Assembly (NCBI GenBank): GCA_003241875.1
Contig: QBLU01000029.1
Location: 1-54,388 of the forward strand
Direction: 5' to 3'
Length of the DNA stretch: 54,388 bases
DNA from: Alphaproteobacteria bacterium
GTDB lineage: Bacteria > Pseudomonadota > Alphaproteobacteria > Sphingomonadales > Sphingomonadaceae
The notes below the pieces were generated by a model that saw only the letters and a list, made by a program, of their open reading frames with translations, had not been told where the DNA came from and made no database searches. Below, in pieces: positions 26,952-36,600 of the stretch. The position numbers were made by a program, and so were the translations under genes. Numbering within the stretch: position 1 is the first letter of the stretch; each line of letters begins with the position of its first letter.

Positions 26952-29762
26952 TCAGTCGCGTCCGCTCGCCGCGCCGGCCTGGCTCGGGCCATAATAGAGC
27001 CCGTTGAGCAGGAACCTGAAGGTCCCATAGGCCTGGCCGCGCTGGGTGACTTCGGGGGCCAGGACAAAGACCTTGCCCTTGCCGACATCGGCATCGATGA
27101 CGCCGCTGGTGTCGTTCAGTGCCTTTTGCCCCCAGGCCCAGCCCGATTTCAACGGATCTTCGCTGGCGAACCAGGACACCCGCTTCACATTCGCAGCGCC
27201 CGCGGTGATCATGTACGTCGGATTGTTGTTGTAGAAGACCATCGCGGTCTCCGGCATGCCATAGGCGAGCGGGTTGCTGGGATCGACCTTGGCTTCGAGC
27301 ACCGATCCCGGGACATAGTATTTGGTGCTCGGCAGCATCGTGCGCTTGCCGCTGGCATCGACGGCTGACAGCGCGTTGACGATCGGCACGCCGAGGTCGG
27401 CCGCCATTGCGGAGGCATTGCCGACGGTGATCACCGTGCCGCCGGCGCGCGCGAACGTGGCAAGCTGGGGCAGGGTCTTTTCCGGCGTGATGTTGCCCAG
27501 CGCCATGTGCCATTGCGCCGGAATATCCTCGGGCTTCGGCTGGCTGCGCACGCGGCCTTCGCGGCCCATCAGGTCGCCCTGGAACACCAGCACATCGTAT
27601 TTGCGATTGAGGCCGCCCTTGTCGAGTTCCTGCGGATAGACCTTGGTGTAGGGGAACTCATATTGTTCGAAGATCCAGCGGGTATGGCCTGATGCCATCG
27701 ATCCGCCATAGATATCGACGAGGCCGATGCGCGGCTGCTTGACCGAAATCGTGCTGCCATCGGGCTTGGCGGCGACGGCATAGACATCGAGACCGAGCGA
27801 GCGGGTGGCTTCGTCGAGGATCGGCCTGGCCTTGGCGCTGGCCGGAATCCACAGCGCGCCCGGCGCCATTGCGGCTCCGGCGACAGTCGTCGCTTCCTTG
27901 ATCCAGTACATCGGCACGCCGGCCTTGAGCAGCCGGTTGGTCAGCGTGAAGCTGTTGTTGGACGCGTGGCTGACGACATGGCCGGCACTGCCCGAGCCCA
28001 GCATCTTGCCCGCCGGCGGTGTTTCGATCAGGTCGGGAACGAGCGGGAAGTGCGGCGGTGCGCCGTCGAGCATGCGATCGACGCCGACGTTCATCTGGTA
28101 GGCGAGTGTATAGCCGGTGACGTCATAGGGACGCACAGGGGGCCCGCCGGGATAGGCGAAATCCTGCGGGTGGTCCTGGGGTTCGAACATGTCGAGGACG
28201 TGCGGGCGGAAGGCCTGGTCGGTGCGGACGACATACGACCCGGCGGGATAGGTCTTGCCGCCGAAGCTGAACTCGGAATCGGCTTTTTCGACCTCGATAC
28301 CCGTCTTGATCAGCGCGTTGAGGAACTTGATCGTCGTCGGCATGTCGCGCTGCCCGGTCGCCGACATGATATAGGCACGCGGCGCGCGCATTGCCGGATC
28401 CTGCAACACCGACTTGTACAGCGACGACGGGATGATGGCGCGGGTGTCGTAACCGACCAGCCCGTCGAGCGGGCTGCCGCTTGCCGGCTTGGCCATCTTG
28501 GCGGCTTCGGCCTTGGCGGCGTCGATGCGCTTGGGCGTGACCACCCAGCTGTCCTCGCTGCCCTTCCGGATCTGGTTCCGGCCCATGATGTAACGGTTGT
28601 AGAGAACCGTCTCGCGATAGCGCGACGCATAGTCGAGCACGGCGCGATCCATCTCCTTGATGTAATCGAGCGACTGCTGGAAATGCCACTTCTGCGGCGC
28701 GATCGTCATCACCTGGTCCTGGCGATTGAGCTGGTTGGCCGGCACGAACGGAATTTCCATCGGCGTCGGGCTGCCTATGATCTCGGTCAGGATGCCGATC
28801 TGGTTATGAAAATAGCCGATCGTGCGAATGCCGCCGTTGAACCAGGTCGAATAGGGCGCGCCCGAACGCGAAATCGATCCGCCCTTGCCCTGTGCCACCA
28901 GCCGCGCATGCATGGCCGTGCCGACGGCATCGGTCTGGTTGATGACCAGCGGCTCGTTGTTGTAGTTATAGGGATCGCGGAATGGCGGAATGAAGACGAC
29001 GGTCCCGACCGGGCCGGTCTGGTGTTCATTGTACAGGATCTGCGGGAACCAGTCGCGGTACGCCGCCTTGTTCATGTTGGTGGTTTCGGGCTGGTTCGAA
29101 ATGAAGCTGTCGCGGTTGTTATCATGACCGATGTACTTCTGGTACAACAGCGGGATCGAATTGGTATCGCGCTTGGTCTTGTCGGTCGGGCGCATGTACC
29201 AGTCGGCCACGAGCTCCAGTCCATCCGGGTTGGCAAAGACAAACAGCATGATGTCGTCGTTGAGCAACCGCAGCGTCTCGGGATCGTTCTGCGTCAGCAT
29301 TTCATGGATGATCTGGATGTGCGTCTGGACGTTGGTCACTTCGGTCGCGTGCAGACCGGCGTCGATCCAGACGACCGCCTTGCCTTCGGCGGCGAGCGCC
29401 TTTGCCGATTCATCGGTCAGGCCCTTGGCGAGCGCGAGCTTCTTGGCGATGTCGCGATACTTCTCCAGGTTGCGGATGTTATCGGGCGACGAGATGACCG
29501 CCATATATTGCTCGCGCCCCTCGGCGGACTTGCCGATGCTGACGAGCTTCATGCGGTCGCTTTCGACGGCGACGGCCTTCAACCATTTTTCAAGCTGGGT
29601 GTTGTTGGCGAGGAAATAGTCGGTCCCCGGGGCAACCTGCATGACAGTGACGGGTGCGGTGATCCGCGCCGCCGTCGCAGGCGCCAGCTGCGCCAGGGCC
29701 GGCGCCATCGCCACGCTGGAGGCGACGGCCAGCATCGTCGTGGTGAGCAGAATAGCGCGCAT
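26952..29762 (-). CDS. Secreted M14 family zinc carboxypeptidase-like protein, long form
   Basis: A 936-residue protein with signal peptide ending ALAQ (residue 25). M14 zinc ligands are GLHATE (H138, E141) and YNEHQTG (H247); DNNRD at 214-218 is typical of substrate binding in this family. The C-terminal two thirds is an extra region that includes a Rossmann-like, glutamine-amidotransferase-like part near residue 680 (PRIGLVDIYGGS, then YDVLVFQGDLMGREGR) and a beta-rich end. The length is two to three times that of classic carboxypeptidases but known for bacterial M14 proteins of this type. The ATG at 29762 follows AAAGGGAGAG. It has its own promoter region with dyad site 2, 192 nt upstream, and is convergent with the M20 genes. 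Confidence 0.9.
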   Translation of the reverse strand: MRAILLTTTMLAVASSVAMAPALAQLAPATAARITAPVTVMQVAPGTDYFLANNTQLEKWLKAVAVESDRMKLVSIGKSAEGREQYMAVISSPDNIRNLEKYRDIAKKLALAKGLTDESAKALAAEGKAVVWIDAGLHATEVTNVQTHIQIIHEMLTQNDPETLRLLNDDIMLFVFANPDGLELVADWYMRPTDKTKRDTNSIPLLYQKYIGHDNNRDSFISNQPETTNMNKAAYRDWFPQILYNEHQTGPVGTVVFIPPFRDPYNYNNEPLVINQTDAVGTAMHARLVAQGKGGSISRSGAPYSTWFNGGIRTIGYFHNQIGILTEIIGSPTPMEIPFVPANQLNRQDQVMTIAPQKWHFQQSLDYIKEMDRAVLDYASRYRETVLYNRYIMGRNQIRKGSEDSWVVTPKRIDAAKAEAAKMAKPASGSPLDGLVGYDTRAIIPSSLYKSVLQDPAMRAPRAYIMSATGQRDMPTTIKFLNALIKTGIEVEKADSEFSFGGKTYPAGSYVVRTDQAFRPHVLDMFEPQDHPQDFAYPGGPPVRPYDVTGYTLAYQMNVGVDRMLDGAPPHFPLVPDLIETPPAGKMLGSGSAGHVVSHASNNSFTLTNRLLKAGVPMYWIKEATTVAGAAMAPGALWIPASAKARPILDEATRSLGLDVYAVAAKPDGSTISVKQPRIGLVDIYGGSMASGHTRWIFEQYEFPYTKVYPQELDKGGLNRKYDVLVFQGDLMGREGRVRSQPKPEDIPAQWHMALGNITPEKTLPQLATFARAGGTVITVGNASAMAADLGVPIVNALSAVDASGKRTMLPSTKYYVPGSVLEAKVDPSNPLAYGMPETAMVFYNNNPTYMITAGAANVKRVSWFASEDPLKSGWAWGQKALNDTSGVIDADVGKGKVFVLAPEVTQRGQAYGTFRFLLNGLYYGPSQAGAASGRD

Positions 29763-29954
29763 GTGACTCTCCCTTTGGCGCTCGGCGCCCATCGAACACG
29801 GCAATGTTGCGCCAGCCCTGGCGCGTGTCGATAGCCTGGCCGGCCGGGAGCGATTGCCTGTGTCGCGCTGCCGCCGCTCCCGCTGCGAGGATAGCCTGGA
29901 GCGACGGTAAAGCGAGTTGGCATCGGAATGCCTGTCCCACCAAGCGTGATGTGC

Positions 29955-29975
29955 GCCATAGCCGCGGGCTATGGC
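29955..29975 (-). promoter_or_regulatory. LysR-type dyad site 2 (upstream of M14 gene)
   Basis: GCCATA (29955-29960), nine bases and TATGGC (29970-29975) form the core of a perfect 11-bp inverted repeat (29953-29977, 3-nt loop). It ends 192 nt before the M14 ATG, matching site 1 (193 nt) in distance and orientation. It also lies 10 bp after the stop of the upstream PLP gene, so a terminator hairpin is an alternative reading. Confidence 0.65.
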
Positions 29976-29987
29976 GCCGATCCCGGC

Positions 29988-31001
29988 TCAGGCCGCCTGC
30001 GCCGTCGCCCCCAGGATGCCCTGGTTGGCGTAGAGGACCGGCGAACCGCCGGTATGGAGAAACAGCACCTGTTCATCGCGTGAAATTTCGCCCGATCGGA
30101 CGAGGGCGATCAGGCCGGCGGCCGCCTTGCCCGTGTAGACCGGATCGAGCAACACGCCCTCGGTGGCGGCGAACAGCCGGACCGCGGCGATCATCTCGGG
30201 CGTCGGCAAGGAGTAGCCGGGGCCGACCCATTCGTCGCGACAGACGATCGCGTCGCGCGGCACGGGCGCCGAGGCGCCGGCAAACGCCGCGACTTCGACG
30301 GCGAGCTTGTGGACATTGGCCTCCTGCTCGGCGCGGGGCCGGCGGACGTTTATGCCCGTGACCGGGATGCCGGCGCTGTTGCCGACCAGACCGGCGACCA
30401 GGCCGGCGTGGGTACCGGCGCTGCCGCTGGCGACCACGATGCGATCGATCCGGAGCGATTGTTCAAAGGCTTGCTGCAGGATTTCCTCGGCGCAGGCGAC
30501 ATAGCCGAGCGACCCGAGCGGGTTCGATCCACCCCCGGGAATGATATAGCCGCGGCGGCCCTGGGCGGCGAGCGCCGCCTGCATGGCCGCCATTGCCCCG
30601 GCCAGATCGGCACCGAGATCGACGACCTCGATCTTTTCGACGCCGAGCAGGTCGAACAGGAAGTTATTGCCCGACGCGTCGGCGTGATAGCTGCCCGGAA
30701 CCCGCTGTTCGAGCACGAGCTGGCATTTCAGGCCTTCGCGCACCGCTGCGGCGGCGGTCAGCCGGCAATGGTTCGATTGCACGGCGCCGACCGTGATCAG
30801 CGTGTCGGCCCCCTGCGCCAGTGCATCGGCGACAAGGAATTCGAGCTTGCGGGTCTTGTTGCCACCGCCCGCCAGCCCGAGCAGATCGTCGCGCTTGATC
30901 AGCAACCGGGCGCCGCCAAGTTCCCTTGCAAGGTGCGGCATCGCCTCGATCGCGGTGGGATGCGGGGTGTAACGCCGACGTTCAAATCGCGCGAGGTTCA
31001 T
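29988..31001 (-). CDS. dcyD: D-cysteine desulfhydrase / ACC deaminase family PLP enzyme
   Basis: A 337-residue cytoplasmic enzyme of the fold-type II PLP group. The lysine motif GGGNKTRKLEF (K49) followed by TVGAVQSNHCRLTAAAA, and ASGSAGTHAGLVAGL for phosphate binding, are the signature of D-cysteine desulfhydrase and ACC deaminase. The GNKTRKLE form favours D-cysteine desulfhydrase or a broad D-amino acid deaminase. It would yield ammonia and a 2-oxo acid from D-amino acids. The ATG at 31001 has GGAG eight bases upstream; residues before it in the open frame are not conserved. It lies between the M14 gene and the LysR gene on the same strand, with dyad site 3 250 nt upstream. Confidence 0.82.
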   Translation of the reverse strand: MNLARFERRRYTPHPTAIEAMPHLARELGGARLLIKRDDLLGLAGGGNKTRKLEFLVADALAQGADTLITVGAVQSNHCRLTAAAAVREGLKCQLVLEQRVPGSYHADASGNNFLFDLLGVEKIEVVDLGADLAGAMAAMQAALAAQGRRGYIIPGGGSNPLGSLGYVACAEEILQQAFEQSLRIDRIVVASGSAGTHAGLVAGLVGNSAGIPVTGINVRRPRAEQEANVHKLAVEVAAFAGASAPVPRDAIVCRDEWVGPGYSLPTPEMIAAVRLFAATEGVLLDPVYTGKAAAGLIALVRSGEISRDEQVLFLHTGGSPVLYANQGILGATAQAA

Positions 31002-31250
31002 GCGTTCGCTCCATGGCGTCAGATCGGGCGCTTCCCGCACAGGCGCGACACGATCCGGCTGGAACGGGCCGGTCCTGCACCCTCGTTGCCGACGGTGTGC
31101 CGCGAATCGGCAGCCGGGCTGCCAGTCCCGGATTCGGCGTGCCATCGATGCCCAAGGGCAGCACGCAGTCCCCCAAACTGCCAGACTGGCGCCTTTCTGG
31201 TAGATCGGGCGCTGCGCAGCAAGTGAGCGCCTATTCAGACTGTGCCGGTG

Positions 31251-31271
31251 GCCATAGCCTGGGGCTAGGTC
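31251..31271 (-). promoter_or_regulatory. Degenerate LysR-type dyad site 3 (upstream of dcyD-type gene)
   Basis: On the plus strand GCCATA (31251-31256), nine bases and TAGGTC (31266-31271); read towards the PLP gene it matches site 2 at 17 of 21 positions. It ends 249 nt before the ATG at 31001 and overlaps the last codons of the LysR gene. The remaining 250 bp to the PLP gene hold no recognisable gene. Confidence 0.45.
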
Positions 31272-32197
31272 ACGACCTGAACCTCCGCGACGCTTTCGGG
31301 CTCGATCGGCGGCGTGGCGATCGACTCGCGCATCACCAGCCGCTGCAGATCGAGGAAGCTCCGCGCCAGCCGCGACAGCGGTTGTTCGATGAGGTGGAGT
31401 GCCTTCAGCTCGAAGGTCACCTCGGGCGCGAGCAGGCGGAACTCGAGCTCGCTGTCGACAAAGCCGCGCGCGGTGAATTCGTCGACCAGCGCGATGCCGG
31501 CGCCGTGTCGCGCCATGCCGGCGGCGATGTACACCGAGTGGACGACGATCGCCGGCTGCACGGCTTCAGGCCCCGTTTCGGTGCTGACGAGGTCGGCGAT
31601 GGCGACCCCCGGGGCCAGCCCGATGACATCCTGGCGCTGCAGATCGCGCAGGCTGATCGTGGTGCCCGGCACCGGCAAAAGGCCGCGTTTGAAAAGCGCC
31701 CCGACATGGCCCAACCCCAAGGGAACGCTGGCGAATTCAGGATCCGGAAGGAGGTGGTGGCCGATGACGAAATCGCATTCGCGCGACACCAGTGCGTCGC
31801 GAAAACGGTCATGGTGAATAGCGCTGACGTCGAAGGCGATCCCCGGCAACCGACGGCGGAAGCGCGCCACGACTTCGGGCGTGATCGACAGCGCCAGCGA
31901 AGGCAGCACGCCCATCCGGATCTTGCCGGCCAGCGAGGAGCGCAGGTTGCGCGCTGTCCGCTGGAAGGTGTCGATGCGGGCGTGGAGATCGTCGACTTCG
32001 CGGAACAGCACATGCGATTCCTGGGTCGCCATCAGGCGCCCCTTGACCAGCTTGAACAGCGGGAAGCCCAGCCGCGATTCCGCGTGGCGGATGACCTTGC
32101 TCACCGATGGTTGCGAGACATTGAGAAGGCGTGAGGCGCCGCTGATCGACCCGACCGAATAAACGGCGTGAAACACCTCGATCTGCCGGAGATTCAA
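31265..32197 (-). CDS. LysR family transcriptional regulator
   Basis: A 310-residue regulator. The N-terminal winged helix-turn-helix (RQIEVFHAVYSVGSISGASRL and LNVSQPSVSKVIRHAE, residues 4-45) is followed by a linker helix and a periplasmic-binding-like effector domain (IRMGVLPSLALSITPEVV). The start is TTG at 32197 with a strong AAAGGAGGAG site; no ATG fits. The N-terminus resembles OccR/NocR-type regulators of opine and amino acid catabolism. It is flanked by the PLP gene and divergent from the efflux genes. A TGATA-N9-TATCA dyad lies 54 bp upstream of its own start, suggesting autoregulation. Confidence 0.92.
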   Translation of the reverse strand: MNLRQIEVFHAVYSVGSISGASRLLNVSQPSVSKVIRHAESRLGFPLFKLVKGRLMATQESHVLFREVDDLHARIDTFQRTARNLRSSLAGKIRMGVLPSLALSITPEVVARFRRRLPGIAFDVSAIHHDRFRDALVSRECDFVIGHHLLPDPEFASVPLGLGHVGALFKRGLLPVPGTTISLRDLQRQDVIGLAPGVAIADLVSTETGPEAVQPAIVVHSVYIAAGMARHGAGIALVDEFTARGFVDSELEFRLLAPEVTFELKALHLIEQPLSRLARSFLDLQRLVMRESIATPPIEPESVAEVQVVT

Positions 32198-32250
32198 TTG
32201 CTCCTCCTTTCCGCGTTGCGAATGTGCTGCCCAACCCGGTCCTGACCGAT

Positions 32251-32269
32251 TGATACACGGAGGTTATCA
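32251..32269. promoter_or_regulatory. LysR-type dyad in the regulator/efflux divergent promoter region
   Basis: TGATA (32251-32255), nine bases and TATCA (32265-32269) form a perfect ATA-N9-TAT dyad. It ends 54 bp before the LysR start codon, the normal place of an autoregulatory LysR box, and about 208 bp before the efflux adaptor start. Outer bases differ from sites 1-3. Confidence 0.5.
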
Positions 32270-32477
32270 GTTAAGCACGAAATGCCAACGCCCCTGTCAT
32301 TGCGCTGCAACAAAACATCGACGTGCGGCGTTTTCACCACACCTGGCGCGGCCGGGCCGAGCGCCCACGCCGCGGCGGCCGCCGCCGGAAATTCGCATTG
32401 CAGGACATTGGAAACTGTGGCGCTCTGCACGGGCTCGGCGGCAGCGCCGTAACGAATCACCGTCATCGGAACCGAAA

Positions 32478-33644
32478 ATGCGCCTTGCGATGAAACCGCC
32501 AAAGCGATCGCGCCCGGCCCGCCTTGCAGCTTCGGCTTCGGCTTCGGCTTCGGCTTCTGCTTCGGCCTCGGCGTTCGCGGGCGGCCGCGTGGCGCTGTGC
32601 GGATCCTTCATGATGCTGGCGGTCGCGCTCGCCGGCTGCGGTGCCGATGGCGCCAGGGGCGCGGCCAAGGCCGGCGGCAAGCAGCCGCCGCTGGTCGCGG
32701 TGGTGACACCCCGGCCGCACCGTTTCATCAGTCGCATCGAAGCGGTGGGAACGGCGCGCGCCAACGAACAGGTGACATTGTCGTCGGCGGTCACCGAGCG
32801 CATCGACCGGCTGTCGTTCCGCGATGGCGGCTTTGTCCAGAAGGGCCAGATCATCGCCATGCTGGCGCAGGGCGAGGAACAGGCCGCGCTCGCCGGTGCG
32901 CGGGCCGAGGCGAAGCAGGCGCAGCACCAGCTCGAGCGTGTCCAGGCGCTCGGCGCCCGCGGCTTTGCCACTGGCGCGCTCGTCGAATTGCAGGAGGCGA
33001 CCGCGCGCCGGGCGCAGGCACAGGCGGCGAGCGCCGAAGCCCAGATCGCCGATCGTGTCATTCGCGCGCCCTTCGCCGGCTTTGCGTCGCTGCGCACGAT
33101 TTCGGAAGGCGCCATCGTCAACAGCGGCGCGCCGATCGCCACGATCAGCGACCTGTCGCGGATCAAGCTCGATTTCACGGTTCCCGAAACGGCGTTGCGC
33201 AGCTTGCGGCGCGGCCAGCCGATCATCGCCACCGCGGCGGCCTGGCCCGACCAGCCGGTGCGCGGCACGATCGAAACGATCGATCCGGTGATCGACCCGG
33301 CCACCCGCGCGGTCACGGTGCGCGCCGTCCTCGCCAACCCCGACACGCGGCTGAAACCCGGCATGCTGTTGACCATCGCCATCGAGGCGGAAGCGCGCGA
33401 GGGCTGGGCGGTGCCCGAAATGGCGATCACCGGCGACGGCGCCGACCGCTTTGTCCATGTCGTCGATGCGGCCGGCAAGGCCCGCCGCAAGCGTGTGGTG
33501 GTGGGGGTGCGCGATGCCGGGCTGATCGAGGTCACCGGCCTCCCAGCCGATGCGCGCGTCATCACCGAAGGCGTCGTCAAGGTCAGCGACGGCAGCCGTG
33601 TCCGCATCCGTGGCGGCGAACCGAAGGTCGTGGCCGCGCCATGA
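32478..33644 (+). CDS. RND efflux periplasmic adaptor (membrane fusion protein), lipoprotein
   Basis: About 388 residues. The adaptor core has VAVVTPRPHRFISRIEAVGTAR, a barrel-sandwich lipoyl part, a coiled-coil hairpin (AGARAEAKQAQHQLERVQAL to ARRAQAQAASAEAQIADRV) and GTIETIDPVIDPATRAVTVRA. A lipobox MLAVALAGC makes it an inner-membrane-anchored lipoprotein. The N-terminus is odd: a long basic stretch and then (Ala-Ser)n encoded by a hexanucleotide repeat before the lipobox. Start choice is uncertain: ATG 32478 (GGAA six bases upstream), ATG 32490, or an ATG at the lipobox. It overlaps the pump gene by ATGA. Confidence 0.85.
   Translation: MRLAMKPPKRSRPARLAASASASASASASASAFAGGRVALCGSFMMLAVALAGCGADGARGAAKAGGKQPPLVAVVTPRPHRFISRIEAVGTARANEQVTLSSAVTERIDRLSFRDGGFVQKGQIIAMLAQGEEQAALAGARAEAKQAQHQLERVQALGARGFATGALVELQEATARRAQAQAASAEAQIADRVIRAPFAGFASLRTISEGAIVNSGAPIATISDLSRIKLDFTVPETALRSLRRGQPIIATAAAWPDQPVRGTIETIDPVIDPATRAVTVRAVLANPDTRLKPGMLLTIAIEAEAREGWAVPEMAITGDGADRFVHVVDAAGKARRKRVVVGVRDAGLIEVTGLPADARVITEGVVKVSDGSRVRIRGGEPKVVAAP
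32529..32570 (+). repeat. Hexanucleotide repeat (GCTTCG, seven units)
   Basis: Seven consecutive GCTTCG units (unit five is GCTTCT, unit seven GCCTCG) encode Ala-Ser repeats at the N-terminus of the adaptor. Such arrays can change length by slippage. A change by whole units keeps the frame and would only alter the signal region. Confidence 0.85.
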
Positions 33645-36600
33645 TGCTTTCCGATGTCTCGGTGAAGCGGCCGGTGCTGGCTGCCGTCGGGGCGATCCTC
33701 ATCACGTTGCTCGGCGCCGTCGGCTATCTCAACCTGTCGGTGCGCGAATATCCCGAGACCGACCCGCCGGTGGTTTCCGTCAGCACGATCTACACCGGCG
33801 CTGCCGCGTCGGTCGTCGAAAGCCGTGTCACCCAGCCGCTCGAGGAACGCCTTGCCGGGATCGAGGGGATCGAGACGATCTCGTCGCGCTCGTCCGATGG
33901 TCGTTCCGACATCAGCATCGAATTCAAGCCGTCGAGCAATGTCGACAATGCCGCCAATGACGTCCGCGACCGCGTCGCCGGCGCGCAGCGCGACCTTCCC
34001 GATGAAGTCCTCGCGCCCGAGGTCCGCAAGGTCGATGCCGATGCCCAGCCGATCATCTATGTCGTCATCCGGGCGCCGGCCTGGGAAAAGACGCGGCTGT
34101 CCGACTGGGTCGAACGCTTCATGGTCGACCGCTTTTCGACGCTCCCCGGCGTTGCACTCGTCCAGTTCAGCGGCCAGGCGCGCCCCTCCATGCGGGTCTG
34201 GCTGGATATCGACAGGCTCGCCGCATTTCGCCTGACGCCGAATGACGTCGAAGCGGCGCTGCGCCGGCAGAATGTCGAACTGCCCGCCGGCCGCATCGAA
34301 TCGACCCAGCAGAACGTGTCGTTGCGCGTCACCCGCGGGTTCCAGACGCCGGCGGACTTTCGCAGCCTCGTCATCGGTCGCGGCGTCGATGGCTATCTCG
34401 TCCGGCTCGGCGATGTCGCCCGCGTCGAACAGGGTGCCGAGAACCCCTATACGTCGTTCCGCTTCAAGGGCGAGACGGCGCTCGGGCTGGGCATGGTCCG
34501 CCAGTCGGGCGCCAACACGCTCGAGGTCGCGCGCGCGGTCAAGGCGCTCGTCGCCGAGCTCGAACCGGGGCTGCCGGATGGCGTATCGATTGCCCTTGGC
34601 TCCGATAACTCGCTGTATATCGAACGCGCCATCGACGAAGTCTGGAAGACGCTCGCCGAAGCCACCCTGCTTGTGGTGCTCGTCATCTTCATCTTCGTCG
34701 GCAGCTGGCGCGCCACGCTGATTCCGGCGATCACCGTCCCGATCTGCCTGCTCGGCACGTTCGCGGTGCTGTGGCTGTTCGGTTATTCGATCAACCTGCT
34801 CACCTTGCTGGCGCTCGTCCTGGCGATCGGGCTGGTCGTCGATGACGCGATCGTCGTCCTGGAGAACGTCCACCACCGCATCGAACAGGGTGATACGCCG
34901 CTCGTCGCCGCCTATCGCGGCACCCGCCAGGTCGGTTTTGCGGTCATCTCGACAACATTGGTCGTCTGCGCCGTCTTTGTCCCGCTGATGTTCATCGCCG
35001 GACAGACCGGGCTGCTGTTTCGCGAACTGGCGGTCGCCATGATCGCCGCGATCGCGCTGTCGGGCGTGCTGGCGCTCACGCTCGTGCCGATGCTGTGTTC
35101 GAAGCTGCTGCGCCGCGGCGAGGGCGGTCGCATGGCGCAGCTTGTCGATCGCAATTTCCAATGGCTCGAAGGGCGCTACAAGCAGGGTCTGCAGGCCACG
35201 CTCGCGCGTCCGCTGGCGCCGCTGCTGTTCGTCGCCGCCTTCCTCGGCCTTGCCGGCTGGCTCTTCACCACGCTCAATCTCGAACTGATCCCGGCCGAGG
35301 ACACCAGTGTTCTCGAAGTCCGCCTCAACGCCCCCGAGGGCACCAGCTTTGCCCAGCTCGATCGCTATACGAGCGAGGTCGAAACGCTGCTGCTGCCGAT
35401 GACCGCGGGCCAGGCGCCGGTGCGCGGCTTCAACGCGCGGTTGCCGGCGTCCTTTGGCGCCTCGGAGGATTTCAACGCCGGCGGGATGACCGTCTATCTG
35501 CGGCCCTGGGAGGAACGTACCCAGCAATCGGCCGAGGTGGCACGCGCAATCACCGCCCGGCTGCAGGACGTCGCCGGGGTTCGGGGCAACGCCACCGTCC
35601 GTTCGTCGCTCGGCCGCGGCCGTGGCCAACCGGTGAATTTCGTCATCGCCGGCGCCAGCTATGAACAACTCGCCCGTGCGCGCGACCGGCTGCTCGCCGC
35701 CGCCGAAGCCAATCCCGGGCTGGTCAACATCGACGCCGACTATGTCGAATCGAAACCGCAGATGCTCATCGATGTCGACAGTGGCCGCGCCGGCGATCTC
35801 GGCGTGTCGGTCGACGATGTCAGCCAGGCGCTGCAGACGCTGATGGGCTCGCGCCGGGTGTCGACCTATGTGGAGAATGGCGAGGAATATCGCGTCATCG
35901 TCCAGGCCGATGCCGCCGAGCGCGATACCGAAGGCCGGCTCGATGCGGTCTATGTGCGTTCGCGATCAGGGGCGCTGGTGCCGCTCGGCAATGTCGTCCA
36001 CACCCGCGACAGCGCGTCGGCGCGCGAGCTCGGCCGCTTCAACAAGATGCGCGCCATCACCCTGCAGGGCGGGCTGGCGCCGGGCTATCCGCTGGGCACG
36101 GCTCTGGCGTTCCTGGAGGCGGAGGCCGCCAAATCGCCCGAAGTGCTGGCCATCGGCTATCGCGGCGAAAGCCAGTCATTGAAGCAGACCGACAGCGCGA
36201 TCTGGGTGGTCTTCGGCGTCACCATCCTCGTCATCTACCTGCTGCTCGCCGCGCAGTTCGAAAGCTTTGTCCATCCGGCGATCATCATCACCACGGTGCC
36301 GCTGGCGGTCGGCGGCGGGATCATCGGGCTGGCGGCGGCAGGCCTGACGCTCAACCTCTACAGCCAGATCGGCATCGTCATGCTCGTCGGCCTCGCCGCC
36401 AAGAACGGCATCCTGATCGTCGAGTTCGCCAACCAGCTTCGCGACGCGGGGCGCGCCTTCGACGAGGCGGTTGTCGAGGCGGCGGCACGGCGGCTGCGCC
36501 CCATCCTGATGACGTCGATCGCGACCGTCCTCGGTGCCGTGCCGCTGGCGGTGAGCAGCGGCGCCGGCGCCGGCGCGCGTTCGGCAATCGGTGTCGTCCT

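Noticed and set aside
32529-32570. Possible CRISPR or other repeat array
   Set aside because: Units are six bases with no spacers; it is a coding microsatellite. No spaced direct repeats were seen anywhere in the window.
32297-35668. 1123-codon open frame on the minus strand
   Set aside because: Antisense to the RND adaptor and pump; the translation matches no protein pattern and mirrors codon bias of the true genes.
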